From the NCBI GenBank assembly GCA_002454975.1, contig DKJZ01000053.1, positions 1 to 38,465 on the forward strand: 38,465 nt of DNA. The letters run 5' to 3'. Position numbers and translations under genes: made by a program. Shown here in pieces: positions 15,148 to 23,417 of this stretch. The notes below the pieces were generated by a model. That model made no database searches, was not told the origin of the DNA, and saw only the letters and a program-made list of their open reading frames with translations. Source of the DNA: Hylemonella sp. UBA6679 (GTDB taxonomy: Bacteria; Pseudomonadota; Gammaproteobacteria; Burkholderiales; Burkholderiaceae_C). The stretch's first letter is position 1, and the number at the start of each line of letters is the position of its first letter.

Positions 15148-16116
15148 TCATGATTTGTCCAAAAACTCTGTGAGCATGCGGCTCACCCCGGCTTGCCAGT
15201 GCGGCAAGTTCAGGCCAAAAGTGTGCTGCAGCTTGGTGGAGTTGAGGCGTGAATTGTGCGGGCGCTGGGCAGGCGTGGGAAAAGCACTGGTCGGCACAGG
15301 CAACACTTTTGCTCTTATTTTAATAGCAGGATTGATAGCAACTGCGCTGCTCAGCACATGATTTGCATAGTCAAACCAAGTGGTTTGCCCAGCTGCTGCA
15401 CAGTGGTAAATACCGCTGAACGTTTGAGGGTCAGCACTTGCGCCGCCGTTTGCATGGGTGTTGAGGCGCGCATGGGCAGCTGCGTTGGCTCGACACCGGG
15501 CGATGATGTGCGCGGTCACATCAGCCAGCAAATCAGCCCCAGTAGGCGCACCCACTTGGTCGTTGATGACCTTGAGCTCTTCACGCTCCTGCGCGAGTTT
15601 GAGCATGGTTTTGGCAAAGTTACCCCCGCGCGCGCCATAGACCCAGCTGGTGCGCAAGATGATGTGCTGGCAGCCGCTTTGCACGATGGCCTGCTCACCT
15701 TCGAGCTTGGTGTGGCCATACACATTCAAAGGCGAAGGTGCATCGGTTTCCACCCAAGGCGTGGTGCCTGAGCCGTCAAACACATAGTCGGTGCTGTAGT
15801 GCATCAGCCAGGCGCCTAGCTTCTTGGCCTCCTGGGCAACCAAACCCGGCGTGGTGGCATTGAGCAATCGGGCGACGTCTGGCTCGCTTTGCGCTTTGTC
15901 CACCGCGGTATGGGCAGCCGCATTGACGATCACATCGGGCTTGAGATCACGTACGGTTTGGGCCACCCGCTCGGGCTGGCTGAAGTCACCGCACACGGGC
16001 ACGCCATCGACCTCGGTGGTGTCAAAGTCCAGTGCCATCACTTGGCCCAGCACCGAGAGGCTGCGTTGCAGCTCCCAGCCCACTTGGCCGCCTTTGCCCA
16101 ACAAAAGTATGCGCAT
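15148..16116 (-). CDS. rfbD: dTDP-4-dehydrorhamnose reductase
   Basis: This short-chain-dehydrogenase-like reductase (322 residues) makes the last step to dTDP-L-rhamnose with NAD(P)H. The nucleotide-binding GKGGQVG is at residues 7-13, and the catalytic YxxxK is Tyr133/Lys137 in VYGHTKLEGE. The C-terminal PVPTSAFPTPAQRPHNS substrate-loop motif is intact. Just before it, residues AVAINPAIKIRA are encoded by an unusually AT-rich patch around 15310-15345 that looks like an inserted repeat tolerated in frame. It follows rfbB by 3 bases. Confidence 0.94.
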   Translation of the reverse strand: MRILLLGKGGQVGWELQRSLSVLGQVMALDFDTTEVDGVPVCGDFSQPERVAQTVRDLKPDVIVNAAAHTAVDKAQSEPDVARLLNATTPGLVAQEAKKLGAWLMHYSTDYVFDGSGTTPWVETDAPSPLNVYGHTKLEGEQAIVQSGCQHIILRTSWVYGARGGNFAKTMLKLAQEREELKVINDQVGAPTGADLLADVTAHIIARCRANAAAHARLNTHANGGASADPQTFSGIYHCAAAGQTTWFDYANHVLSSAVAINPAIKIRAKVLPVPTSAFPTPAQRPHNSRLNSTKLQHTFGLNLPHWQAGVSRMLTEFLDKS

Positions 16117-16119
16117 GGT

Positions 16120-17181
16120 TCAGCCCTCGCTTGCGTACTGCTTGGCCACCCAGTCGCGGTAGGCCCCGCTTTGCACATCGGCCACCCACTCAGGGTTGTC
16201 CAGGTACCACTGCACGGTTTTGCGTATGCCCGTCTCGAAGGTTTCAGCCGGCTTCCAGCCCAACTCACGCTCAAGCTTGCGCGCATCGATGGCGTAACGG
16301 CGGTCGTGGCCAGGGCGGTCGGTGACGTACGTGATTTGCTGGGCGTAGCTGCCGTGCGCTTTGGGGCGCAGTTCATCCAACAAGGCACACACGGTGTTGA
16401 CGATCTCGATGTTGGGCTTTTCGTTCCAGCCCCCCACGTTGTAGGTCTCGCCCAAGCGTCCGTCTTCAAGCACCCGGCGGATCGCGCTGCAATGGTCTTT
16501 CACGTACAGCCAATCGCGAATTTGCATGCCGTCGCCATACACCGGCAGCGGCTTGCCCGCCAAGGCGTTGACGATCATGAGCGGGATGAGCTTTTCCGGA
16601 AAGTGGAAGGGGCCGTAGTTGTTGCTGCAGTTGGTGGTGAGCACCGGCAGGCCGTAGGTGTGGTGGTAGGCGCGCACCAAGTGGTCGCTGGCCGCTTTGC
16701 TGGCCGAGTAGGGGCTGTTGGGCGCGTAGGGGTGCGCCTCGGTGAAGGCCGGGGCGTCTTTGGACAAAGAGCCATACACCTCGTCGGTGCTCACATGCAA
16801 AAACCTAAAGCCTGCTTTTGCCTGGGCACTCAAACCAGCAAAGTAAGCCCGCACCGATTCCAGCAAATGGAAGGTGCCCACCACATTGGTCTGGATGAAG
16901 TCTTCAGGGCCGTGGATGCTGCGGTCCACATGGCTCTCTGCCGCGAAATTGATCACCGCGCGGGGCTGGTGCTCTGCCAACAGGCGGTCCACCAAGGCAC
17001 GATCACCAATGTCGCCATGCACAAAGGTGTGGCGCGCATCGCCTTGCAGGCTATGCAAGGTTTGCAAATTGCCGGCGTAGGTGAGTTTGTCCAGGTTGAT
17101 GAGGGGCTCATCGCAGACCGCTAGCCAGTCCAGCACAAAGTTCGCGCCGATAAAGCCTGCGCCGCCCGTCACCACCACCAT
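16120..17181 (-). CDS. rfbB: dTDP-glucose 4,6-dehydratase
   Basis: This 353-residue extended short-chain dehydrogenase turns dTDP-glucose into dTDP-4-keto-6-deoxyglucose with bound NAD+. The GGAGFIG motif is at residues 6-12, the catalytic STDEVYG (Asp133, Glu134) at 131-137, and Tyr158/Lys162 in YSASK. It is the first gene of rfbBDAC-manC. An AAGGA ribosome site precedes the ATG at 17181. A GATAAT-like hexamer lies upstream, but no convincing -35 box is seen. Confidence 0.95.
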   Translation of the reverse strand: MVVVTGGAGFIGANFVLDWLAVCDEPLINLDKLTYAGNLQTLHSLQGDARHTFVHGDIGDRALVDRLLAEHQPRAVINFAAESHVDRSIHGPEDFIQTNVVGTFHLLESVRAYFAGLSAQAKAGFRFLHVSTDEVYGSLSKDAPAFTEAHPYAPNSPYSASKAASDHLVRAYHHTYGLPVLTTNCSNNYGPFHFPEKLIPLMIVNALAGKPLPVYGDGMQIRDWLYVKDHCSAIRRVLEDGRLGETYNVGGWNEKPNIEIVNTVCALLDELRPKAHGSYAQQITYVTDRPGHDRRYAIDARKLERELGWKPAETFETGIRKTVQWYLDNPEWVADVQSGAYRDWVAKQYASEG

Positions 17182-17237
17182 GTCTGCATCCTTGTTGATG
17201 TAAGACAGGCATTATCTCAGGGCCGCCGCGCGAAACC

Positions 17238-17267
17238 TTGAGCAAAAACGCGGTTTGGCGCTACAGT
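17238..17267 (+). promoter_or_regulatory. Candidate sigma-70 promoter for the phasin operon
   Basis: TTGAGC (17238-17243), an 18-base spacer and TACAGT (17262-17267) lie 28 bases upstream of the phasin ATG. The boxes are four- to five-of-six matches. Confidence 0.4.
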
Positions 17268-17295
17268 GAACGCCTGCTTAGCAACAGGAGCGTGC

Positions 17296-17802
17296 ATGCC
17301 TAAAAGCCCGGAATCCTTCAAAGACGCGGCCCAGGACATTTGGTTGGCGGGTCTGGCCGCCTTCACCCAAGCCCAGCGCGAAGGCAGCAAAGTGTTTGAT
17401 GCCATGGTCAAAGAAGGCCATGCCATCCAACAAGCAGCCAAGTCCAGCGCAGAGACGGCCCTGCACGACACCACTCAAAAAGTCACGGCGCTGGCCAACG
17501 ACATGGGCGCACGTGCCACGGGTCAGTGGGACAAACTCGAGTCCATCTTTGAAGAGCGCGTGGCTCGCGCGCTGGTGCGCCTGGACATCCCCACTTTGAG
17601 TGACGTCAACGAGCTCAAGCGCAAAGTGGCTGCCCTGGAAACCCAATTGGCTGAGCACGAGGCCCAAAAACTGGCCCGTCATGCCTTGGAAGAAGCCGAA
17701 AAACGCAAAGCCAAAACCACCACAGCCATACGCAAGGGCCAGGCCACGTTTCACCCAACGCCTGACAACCCCGCCAAGACCCGCAGACGCACCGGCCCCT
17801 GA
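17296..17802 (+). CDS. Phasin family protein (PHA granule-associated, PhaI/PhaF-like)
   Basis: The 168-residue, mostly helical protein is rich in Ala, Lys and Glu. It has the amphipathic N-terminal region of phasins (SFKDAAQDIWLAGLAAFTQAQ) followed by a coiled-coil-like segment (DVNELKRKVAALETQLAEHE, about 109-128) and a basic tail (KAKTTTAIRKG...KTRRRTGP). Phasins coat polyhydroxyalkanoate granules; a short basic tail is reminiscent of PhaF-like DNA-binding tails, though far shorter. The ATG at 17296 has an AGGAG site 5 bases upstream and is preferred to an upstream GTG-type start. The next gene, a PhaD-like regulator, begins 9 bases after the stop. Confidence 0.8.
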   Translation: MPKSPESFKDAAQDIWLAGLAAFTQAQREGSKVFDAMVKEGHAIQQAAKSSAETALHDTTQKVTALANDMGARATGQWDKLESIFEERVARALVRLDIPTLSDVNELKRKVAALETQLAEHEAQKLARHALEEAEKRKAKTTTAIRKGQATFHPTPDNPAKTRRRTGP

Positions 17803-17811
17803 GTCGCGCGC

Positions 17812-18462
17812 ATGCCAAAAAAAGCGCCACGCCGCACAGCCCAGCGGATTTTGGAGGTTTCCTTAGACCTCTTCAACCGCTTTGGCGAGCCCAACGTGTC
17901 CACCACCTTGATTTCTGCAGAACTGGGCATCAGCCCGGGCAATTTGTATTACCACTACGCCTCCAAAGACGAGCTCATCAACGCCCTCTTCAACACGTAC
18001 GAGGCAGATTTGCGCAAACTCCTGGCGGCCGGCACCGAGGTGCGCGATGTGGAGGACACCTGGTTTGTCATGCACACCCTGTTTGAGCTGGTGTGGAGCA
18101 ACCGGTTTTTGTACCGTGACCTCAACGACTTGCTGAGCAAAAACCGTTGGCTAGAAACCCATTTTCAAGCCATCACGCGCGACAAAGTCAGCAGCTTTTC
18201 CAGCCTTTTGAGCAACCTGCGCAGTGCCGATTTTCTGAGCATGGACGACGGCACACTGGCGGCCACCGCCAACAACATGGTGGTGCTGCTGACCTATTGG
18301 CTGAGCTTTGAGTATGTGCAAAACCCGCGCCAGGCCCTCGAGCCCGAGCAAGCGCAGGCGGCGCTGTTGCGTGGCGCGCGCCACACCCTCAACCTGCTCA
18401 CGCCCTACCTGGGCCAAGCCCCTAAAACTCACCTGAGCCACCTGGTATCGGCCTACACTTGA
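17812..18462 (+). CDS. TetR/AcrR-family regulator, PhaD-like
   Basis: This 216-residue regulator has an N-terminal TetR helix-turn-helix (about 10-55; ISAELGISPGNLYYHYASKDEL) and an all-helical ligand-binding domain. The GEPNVST...SPGNLYYHY stretch and the RFLYRDLNDLLSKNRWLE segment resemble PhaD, the TetR regulator of polyhydroxyalkanoate genes in pseudomonads, whose effector is thought to be a CoA-linked metabolite. Its position right after a phasin and before an acyl-CoA-binding protein supports a PHA/acyl-CoA role. Direct regulation of this operon is inferred. Confidence 0.8.
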   Translation: MPKKAPRRTAQRILEVSLDLFNRFGEPNVSTTLISAELGISPGNLYYHYASKDELINALFNTYEADLRKLLAAGTEVRDVEDTWFVMHTLFELVWSNRFLYRDLNDLLSKNRWLETHFQAITRDKVSSFSSLLSNLRSADFLSMDDGTLAATANNMVVLLTYWLSFEYVQNPRQALEPEQAQAALLRGARHTLNLLTPYLGQAPKTHLSHLVSAYT

Positions 18463-18481
18463 GTTTTTTATCCTAAATCTT

Positions 18482-18736
18482 ATGAGCGACCTTCAAACCC
18501 AATTCGACGCCGCCGTGGCCAACTCCAAAAACCTCAGCGAGCGCCCCGACAACATGACCCTGCTCAAGCTCTACGGCTTGTACAAACAAGGTAGCCAGGG
18601 TGACAACACCGAAGCCAAGCCCAGCTTCACCGACATGGTGGCCCGGGCCAAATGGGATGCATGGACCCAATGCAAAGGCCAAAGCAAAGACGACGCCATG
18701 CAAAAGTACATCGACCTGATCGAGTCCTTGAGCTGA
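18482..18736 (+). CDS. Acyl-CoA-binding protein
   Basis: This 84-residue four-helix ACBP carries medium/long-chain acyl-CoA esters. The diagnostic segments are LLKLYGLYKQGSQGD and ARAKWDAWTQCKGQSKDDAMQKY, with the conserved tyrosines and lysines that bind the CoA phosphate. The bacterial length is normal. The start has no clear ribosome site and lies 19 bases after the TetR stop in an AT-rich gap. Confidence 0.92.
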   Translation: MSDLQTQFDAAVANSKNLSERPDNMTLLKLYGLYKQGSQGDNTEAKPSFTDMVARAKWDAWTQCKGQSKDDAMQKYIDLIESLS

Positions 18737-18741
18737 ACCTC

Positions 18742-19080
18742 ATGCTTTACAAGTTCAAGTCCAAGGCCGCTGCAGATGTGATCATGTTGCCACCGCACGC
18801 CCGCAGCTTGCTCGAGGTGCTCGGCACGCGCGACGCTGACGAAACGCAGGACAGCCCTGGCATCGTCCTGGCAGATCAGATCGCGGCTGCCATGGCCAGC
18901 TTGGAGCAGGCCATGCAGCGCGAAGAGGCGGACTTGCAAGCTGCCCGAGACGAGGCTGTGGCACGTGGCGACAAGCCACCCCACCCCCCATCGGTCACGC
19001 TGCGTCAGCGGGCTCACCCGCTGATGGTCATGCTCAAACGAAGTGCCCACGAGGGGCACGACGTGACTTGGACGGTCTAA
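18742..19080 (+). CDS. DUF1840 domain protein
   Basis: The 112-residue protein starts MLYKFKSKAAADVIMLPPHAR and ends with the KRSAHEGHDVTW segment, which fits the betaproteobacterial DUF1840 family of unknown function. The middle is an Ala/Glu-rich helix (about 45-75). The ATG at 18742 is 5 bases after the ACBP stop, so they are likely co-transcribed. It converges on a Bug receptor gene with 6 bases between. No catalytic motif is visible. Confidence 0.8.
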   Translation: MLYKFKSKAAADVIMLPPHARSLLEVLGTRDADETQDSPGIVLADQIAAAMASLEQAMQREEADLQAARDEAVARGDKPPHPPSVTLRQRAHPLMVMLKRSAHEGHDVTWTV

Positions 19081-19086
19081 CGCGCG

Positions 19087-20085
19087 TCAGTCCACCTTGG
19101 CGCCAGAGGCCTTGACCACCAAGGCCCACTTTTTGAGCTCGCCATCAATCATGCGGGCAAATTCCGCGGGCGTGTTGCCGCCAGGAATTGCGCCTTGCGC
19201 CAACAATTTTTCTTTGACAGCCGGCGAGGCCAAGGCTTTGGCAGTTTCCTGCTGGATGCGGCTCACCACATCCGCAGGGGTACCAGCAGGCGCCACAAAA
19301 CCGAACCAACTGGTGGCGTCATAGCCCTTGAGGTTACCGGCCTCCTCGATGGTGGGCACATCTGGCAACGCAGCTGAACGCTCGGTGCTGGTCACGCCCA
19401 AAGCCTTGAGCTTGCCCGAGCGGATGTGCGGCAAAGAAGAGGGCAGGTTGTCAAACATCACGTCCATGTTGCCCGCCACCATGTCGAGCAAGGCTGGGCT
19501 GGAGCCGCGGTACGGAAAGTGCACCATGAAAGTCCCGCTCATGCTCTTGAACAACTCGCCTGCCAAGTGGATGGACGTGCCATTGCCACTGGAGGCCATG
19601 TTGAGCTTGCCGGGGCTGGCCTTGGCAACACGGATGAAATCTTGCACATTGTTGATGCCCAACACCTTGGCACGCTCAGCATTGATCACCATCACGTTGG
19701 GCACGCCCGCCACCAGTGTGATGGGCGCAAAATCTTTCACCGGGTCGTAGGGCAGCTTGTCGTACAGCGCCTTGTTGATGCCGTGGGTGCCCACCGTGCC
19801 CATGAGCAAGGTGTAGCCGTCGGCTGGCGATTTGGCCACCAGGTCGGCGCCCACATTGCCGCCCGCACCCGCTTTGTTCTCCACGATGAAGGTTTGCCCG
19901 AAAGCCTTGGACAGCTCTGGCGCCATGGCACGGGCCAAAATGTCGGTGGTTCCACCTGGGGCAAAGGGCACCACAATTTTCACGGGCTTGTTGGGCCAAG
20001 CGCTTTGCGCCCAAGCCGTTCCACCCACCAGCGCTGCAGCGCTGAGCGCCACCGCTGTCAAACACACACGACGATTGAAAAGCAT
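19087..20085 (-). CDS. Bug/TctC-family periplasmic solute-binding protein
   Basis: The 332-residue exported receptor has a Sec signal peptide (about 1-26, ending GTAWA), then WPNKPVKIVVPFAPGGTTDILAR, the signature of Bug proteins, whose two loops grip carboxylate ligands. AGAGGNVGADLVAKSPADGYTLL is another family hallmark. Such receptors may feed tripartite TctAB transporters or sense solutes; no TctA or TctB gene is in the window. The ATG at 20085 has a GAGGAG site. The ligand is unknown, probably a small carboxylate. Confidence 0.9.
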   Translation of the reverse strand: MLFNRRVCLTAVALSAAALVGGTAWAQSAWPNKPVKIVVPFAPGGTTDILARAMAPELSKAFGQTFIVENKAGAGGNVGADLVAKSPADGYTLLMGTVGTHGINKALYDKLPYDPVKDFAPITLVAGVPNVMVINAERAKVLGINNVQDFIRVAKASPGKLNMASSGNGTSIHLAGELFKSMSGTFMVHFPYRGSSPALLDMVAGNMDVMFDNLPSSLPHIRSGKLKALGVTSTERSAALPDVPTIEEAGNLKGYDATSWFGFVAPAGTPADVVSRIQQETAKALASPAVKEKLLAQGAIPGGNTPAEFARMIDGELKKWALVVKASGAKVD

Positions 20086-20140
20086 CTTGATCTCCTCGTT
20101 GTTATCGAAAAACACTGCTCAGCATTGTGCAACACAAGCA

Positions 20141-21115
20141 TCAGTCGGCATAGACACCTGCGGCTTTGATCACTGGCGTCCATTTGACAATTTCGGCTGC
20201 CACAAAGCGCTTGTGTTCTGCTGGCTCAGCGCGCTTGTCGGTGACCACCATGGCACCCAAGCTCTCTTGTTTTTTGATGAACTCTGGGTCTTTCAAAGCG
20301 GCCTTGAGCGCACCGTTGAGCTTGGCCAACACGGCAGGCGGCGTGCCTTTGGGGGCGTACAAACCATGCCAGATGGTGACCTCAAAACCCTTGAGCCCCG
20401 CCTCTTGCAGGGTGGGCACTTCTTTGAACAAAGGCGTGTCCAAACGCTTGAGCGTGGTCACCGCAAAGACCTTGACTTTCTTGGCCTCAATCTGCGCCGA
20501 GGTGTTCGTGGTCTGGTCACACATGAGGTCAATCTGCCCGCCAATCAGGTCTGTCATGGCTGGCGCTGTGCCTTTGTAGGGCACCGTGGTCATGTCGGTG
20601 TGGATGGCATTTTGGAACAACAAACCACACAGGTGCGAGGCCGAGCCCACGCCAGCATGTCCCAAATTGATGTGCCCCTTGTGCTGCGCAATCCACACAG
20701 AAAGGTCTTTGTAACTTTGACCTTGCAAAGACGATTTGCTCACCAAGGTCATGGGCACTTCATTGATCAAGCCCAGGTATTCAAAATCAGCCTCGACCTT
20801 GAAGGGCATGTTGCGCACCAAGGCAGGCATGGTGGCCATGCCGATGTGATGAAGCAGCAAGGTGTAACCATCAGGAACCGCCTTGGCCACCTTGTTGGCC
20901 CCAATCGAGCCACCGGCACCAGCCGCGTTGTCGACCACCACCGCGGCGCCCAAAGGTTTGCGCATGGCGTCTGCAAGGTCTCGCGCCACACGGTCTGTGG
21001 TGCCACCAGGTGTGAAAGGCACAACGATGCTGATGGGCTTGGCCAAAGGGTACGGGGCTTGCGCCTGGCACCAACCGGCTACAAGCCATGCTGCAAGAAC
21101 CAGCACACGCTTCAT
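20141..21115 (-). CDS. Bug/TctC-family periplasmic solute-binding protein (second copy)
   Basis: This 324-residue Bug receptor has a signal peptide (about 1-19, ending CQAQA) and the SIVVPFTPGGTTDRVARDL and AGAGGSIGANKVAKAVPDGYTLL signatures. It is only moderately similar to its downstream neighbour, so it is an old paralogue and not a recent duplication. AAGGAG precedes the ATG at 21115. The upstream region has a perfect 6-bp inverted repeat. No partner permease is present; ligand unknown. Confidence 0.9.
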   Translation of the reverse strand: MKRVLVLAAWLVAGWCQAQAPYPLAKPISIVVPFTPGGTTDRVARDLADAMRKPLGAAVVVDNAAGAGGSIGANKVAKAVPDGYTLLLHHIGMATMPALVRNMPFKVEADFEYLGLINEVPMTLVSKSSLQGQSYKDLSVWIAQHKGHINLGHAGVGSASHLCGLLFQNAIHTDMTTVPYKGTAPAMTDLIGGQIDLMCDQTTNTSAQIEAKKVKVFAVTTLKRLDTPLFKEVPTLQEAGLKGFEVTIWHGLYAPKGTPPAVLAKLNGALKAALKDPEFIKKQESLGAMVVTDKRAEPAEHKRFVAAEIVKWTPVIKAAGVYAD

Positions 21116-21128
21116 GACATCTCCTTGT

Positions 21129-21161
21129 GTGTCACAAAGTTTATGACACCCCTACGTGTCA
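21129..21161. promoter_or_regulatory. Three GTGTCA half-sites upstream of the Bug gene
   Basis: GTGTCA (21129-21134) and TGACAC (21144-21149) form a perfect inverted repeat with a 9-base spacer, and a third GTGTCA lies at 21156-21161. The cluster sits just before the ribosome site of the minus-strand Bug gene and could be an operator. The regulator is unknown. Confidence 0.4.
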
Positions 21162-21207
21162 ATTTTTCGGGAAATTACTTAGGCGCAGTGGCCCCCCGGG
21201 GTTCAGC

Positions 21208-22455
21208 TCATTTGTAGCTGCGCGCGTCTTCAATCACCTTGCCATCGTTGGGCAGCGAGCCCTGCGCAACCAGTTGGACGGTGCCGCGCAGCTTGGTGAC
21301 ATCACGGATGGCTTCTGCCACACGCTCGGCCAAGCCCTCGGGCGTGGCAGACGCTTCCACATGCAGCGTCATGACGTCGTTGGCCATCTCGCCACTGACC
21401 ACCAAGCGCGCCTTGGTGATCTCTGCAAAGCGAGCTGCCACCTGCGCCACTTGGCCAGGGTGCACGAACATGCCGCGTACCTTGGTGGTTTGGTCGGCAC
21501 GGCCCATCCAGCCCTTGATGCGTGTGTTGGTGCGGCCGGTGGGGCAAGCGCCAGGCAATATGGCCGACAAGTCGCCCGTGCCGAAACGAATGAGCGGGTA
21601 TGCGGGGTTAAAGCTGGTCACCACCAACTCGCCCACCTCGCCCTCAGGCACCGGGGTGCCCGTGCCAGGGCGCACAATTTCCACGAGCACGCCTTCGTCG
21701 AGCACCAAGCCTTCACGCGCCTGGGTTTCATAAGCAATCAGCCCCAAGTCAGCCGTGGCGTAACACTGGTAGCCATCGATGCCGTGGCTCAAGAACCAGT
21801 CACGCAAGCTGGGTGGAAACGCCTCGCCACCAAACATCGCTTTTTTAACGCTGGGCAAGACCACGCCCATCTCAACCGCCTTCTCCACAATGATCTTGAG
21901 AAAGCTCGGTGTACCGATGTAACCCGCTGGCTGCAACTCGGCCATGGCCTGTACCTGTTGCTCGGTCTGCCCCGTGCCACCCGGAAACACGGTACAGCCC
22001 AGCGCATGGGCGCCGGTTTCCATCATCGAGCCTGCCGGCACAAAGTGGTAGCTGAAGCTGTTGTGGATCAGCTCGCCAGCGCGAAAGCCAGCGGCATGAA
22101 TGGCCCGCGCCATGCGCCAGTAATCGCGCGCTGTGCCTTCAGGCTCGTAAATGGTGCCGGGGCTGGCAAAGATGCGCGTCATCGCCGCACCTGTTTTGAT
22201 AGCACTGAAGCCACCAAACACGCTGCCTGCAGCCTTGCGAGAGGCTTGTTGGCGCTCTAAAAGCTCGTACTTTCGGGTCACAGGCAAGGCCGCCAGCGCA
22301 GCGCGGCTGGTGATGGCCTGGGCATCCACGCCATTCAAAATCTCTGCAAATGCCGGCGCATGGCTTTGGGCATGGGCCACCTGTGCGGGTAAAGCGGCCA
22401 ACAAAGCGGCTTCGCGAATCTCGGGGCTGCGTGTTTCAAGCGCGTCGTAGTGCAT
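21208..22455 (-). CDS. Phenylacetate-CoA-ligase-family (PaaK-like) adenylate-forming protein
   Basis: The 415-residue protein has the fold-specific segments of the PaaK group of acyl-CoA synthetases: the SMMETGAHALGCTVFPGG and YIGTPSFL stretches, CYATADLGLIAYE as the adenylate-binding region, VGELVVTS and a C-terminal domain with KVRGMFVHPGQVAQV. The usual Ser/Thr/Gly-rich ATP loop (SSGTTGKPT in PaaK) is replaced by FASPGTIYEPEG (about 96-107). It closes the ABC importer cluster and suggests that the imported compound is converted to a CoA thioester. The substrate is unknown; an aromatic or branched carboxylate is plausible. Confidence 0.78.
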   Translation of the reverse strand: MHYDALETRSPEIREAALLAALPAQVAHAQSHAPAFAEILNGVDAQAITSRAALAALPVTRKYELLERQQASRKAAGSVFGGFSAIKTGAAMTRIFASPGTIYEPEGTARDYWRMARAIHAAGFRAGELIHNSFSYHFVPAGSMMETGAHALGCTVFPGGTGQTEQQVQAMAELQPAGYIGTPSFLKIIVEKAVEMGVVLPSVKKAMFGGEAFPPSLRDWFLSHGIDGYQCYATADLGLIAYETQAREGLVLDEGVLVEIVRPGTGTPVPEGEVGELVVTSFNPAYPLIRFGTGDLSAILPGACPTGRTNTRIKGWMGRADQTTKVRGMFVHPGQVAQVAARFAEITKARLVVSGEMANDVMTLHVEASATPEGLAERVAEAIRDVTKLRGTVQLVAQGSLPNDGKVIEDARSYK

Positions 22456-22549
22456 GTTTTAAAAATTCAGTGTGTGATGCCAACACGCGCAAGCGCAGCA
22501 GCGGGATAAGGCCAAGTGGTCTGGCGATGGGCGAAGCTGAGCGCCTGGC

Positions 22550-23359
22550 TCACGCCAGCCAACGTTTGCGGCGCTTGTAGCTCTTGACGTCTTTGAAACT
22601 CTTGCGCTCGCCACCACCCACACCCAGGTAGAACTCTTTGACGTCTTCGTTGTTGGCCAGGTCTTTGGCAGCACCGTCCATCACCACCCGACCTGATTCC
22701 ATGATGTAGCCATAGTCGGCGTACTTCAGGGCCATGTTGGTGTTTTGTTCAGCCAACAAGAAGGTGACTTTTTCTTTGTGGTTGAGGTCTTTCACAATCT
22801 CAAACACCTCTTCCACAATTTGCGGCGCCAGGCCCATGGAGGGCTCGTCGAGCAACACCATGTTGGGGTTGGCCATCAAAGCGCGGCCAATGGCGCACAT
22901 TTGCTGCTCGCCACCCGAGGTGTAAGCCGCTTGCGAGCCACGGCGGGTCTTGAGGCGGGGGAAGTAGTTGTAAACCTTCTCTAGGTTGGCATCGATTTCG
23001 CCCTTGCTTTTGCGGGTGTAGGCGCCTGTGAGCAGGTTCTCTTCAATCGTCAGGTGGGCAAAGCAGTGGCGGCCTTCCATCACCTGCACCACACCGCGCT
23101 GCACCAAGTCAGCGGGCGAGAGGTTTTCAATGCGCTCGCCACGGTACTCGATCGAGCCCTTGGTCACCTCACCACGCTCACCTTTGAGCAAGTTGGAAAC
23201 AGCACGCAGCGTGGTGGTTTTCCCTGCACCGTTGCCACCCAAAATGGCGGCAATGCTCCCCTGGGGCACATTGAGCGAGACACCCTTGAGCACCAGGATG
23301 ACGTGGTTGTAAATGACTTCAATGCCATTTACGTTGAGCAGGATGTTTGAATTGTCCAC
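22550..23359 (-). CDS. Branched-chain-type ABC transporter ATPase (LivF-like)
   Basis: The 269-residue ATPase has Walker A GGNGAGKTT (41-49), signature TSGGEQQ (147-153) and Walker B MVLLDEP (167-173), followed by the short C-terminal region of LivF and an unusual basic tail (RKSFKDVKSYKRRKRW). A GTG at 23359 is chosen as start because an AGAGGA site lies just upstream; an ATG at 23401 would run through an inter-gene spacer. It pairs with the LivG-like ATPase at 26893. Confidence 0.88.
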   Translation of the reverse strand: MDNSNILLNVNGIEVIYNHVILVLKGVSLNVPQGSIAAILGGNGAGKTTTLRAVSNLLKGERGEVTKGSIEYRGERIENLSPADLVQRGVVQVMEGRHCFAHLTIEENLLTGAYTRKSKGEIDANLEKVYNYFPRLKTRRGSQAAYTSGGEQQMCAIGRALMANPNMVLLDEPSMGLAPQIVEEVFEIVKDLNHKEKVTFLLAEQNTNMALKYADYGYIMESGRVVMDGAAKDLANNEDVKEFYLGVGGGERKSFKDVKSYKRRKRWLA

Positions 23360-23417
23360 AAGCGTTCCTCTTTCAATCGCAAGCCCAGTGCACGGCGTCA
23401 TACCAGCACAAGGCTTG

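Noticed and set aside
15889..17124. 411-residue plus-strand frame opposite rfbD/rfbB
   Set aside because: It crosses two well-identified rhamnose genes in antisense and shows only a His/Val/Gly-rich shadow composition.
19832..21217. 461-residue plus-strand frame across both Bug receptor genes
   Set aside because: It spans two genes and their spacer in antisense and has no family signature or ribosome site.
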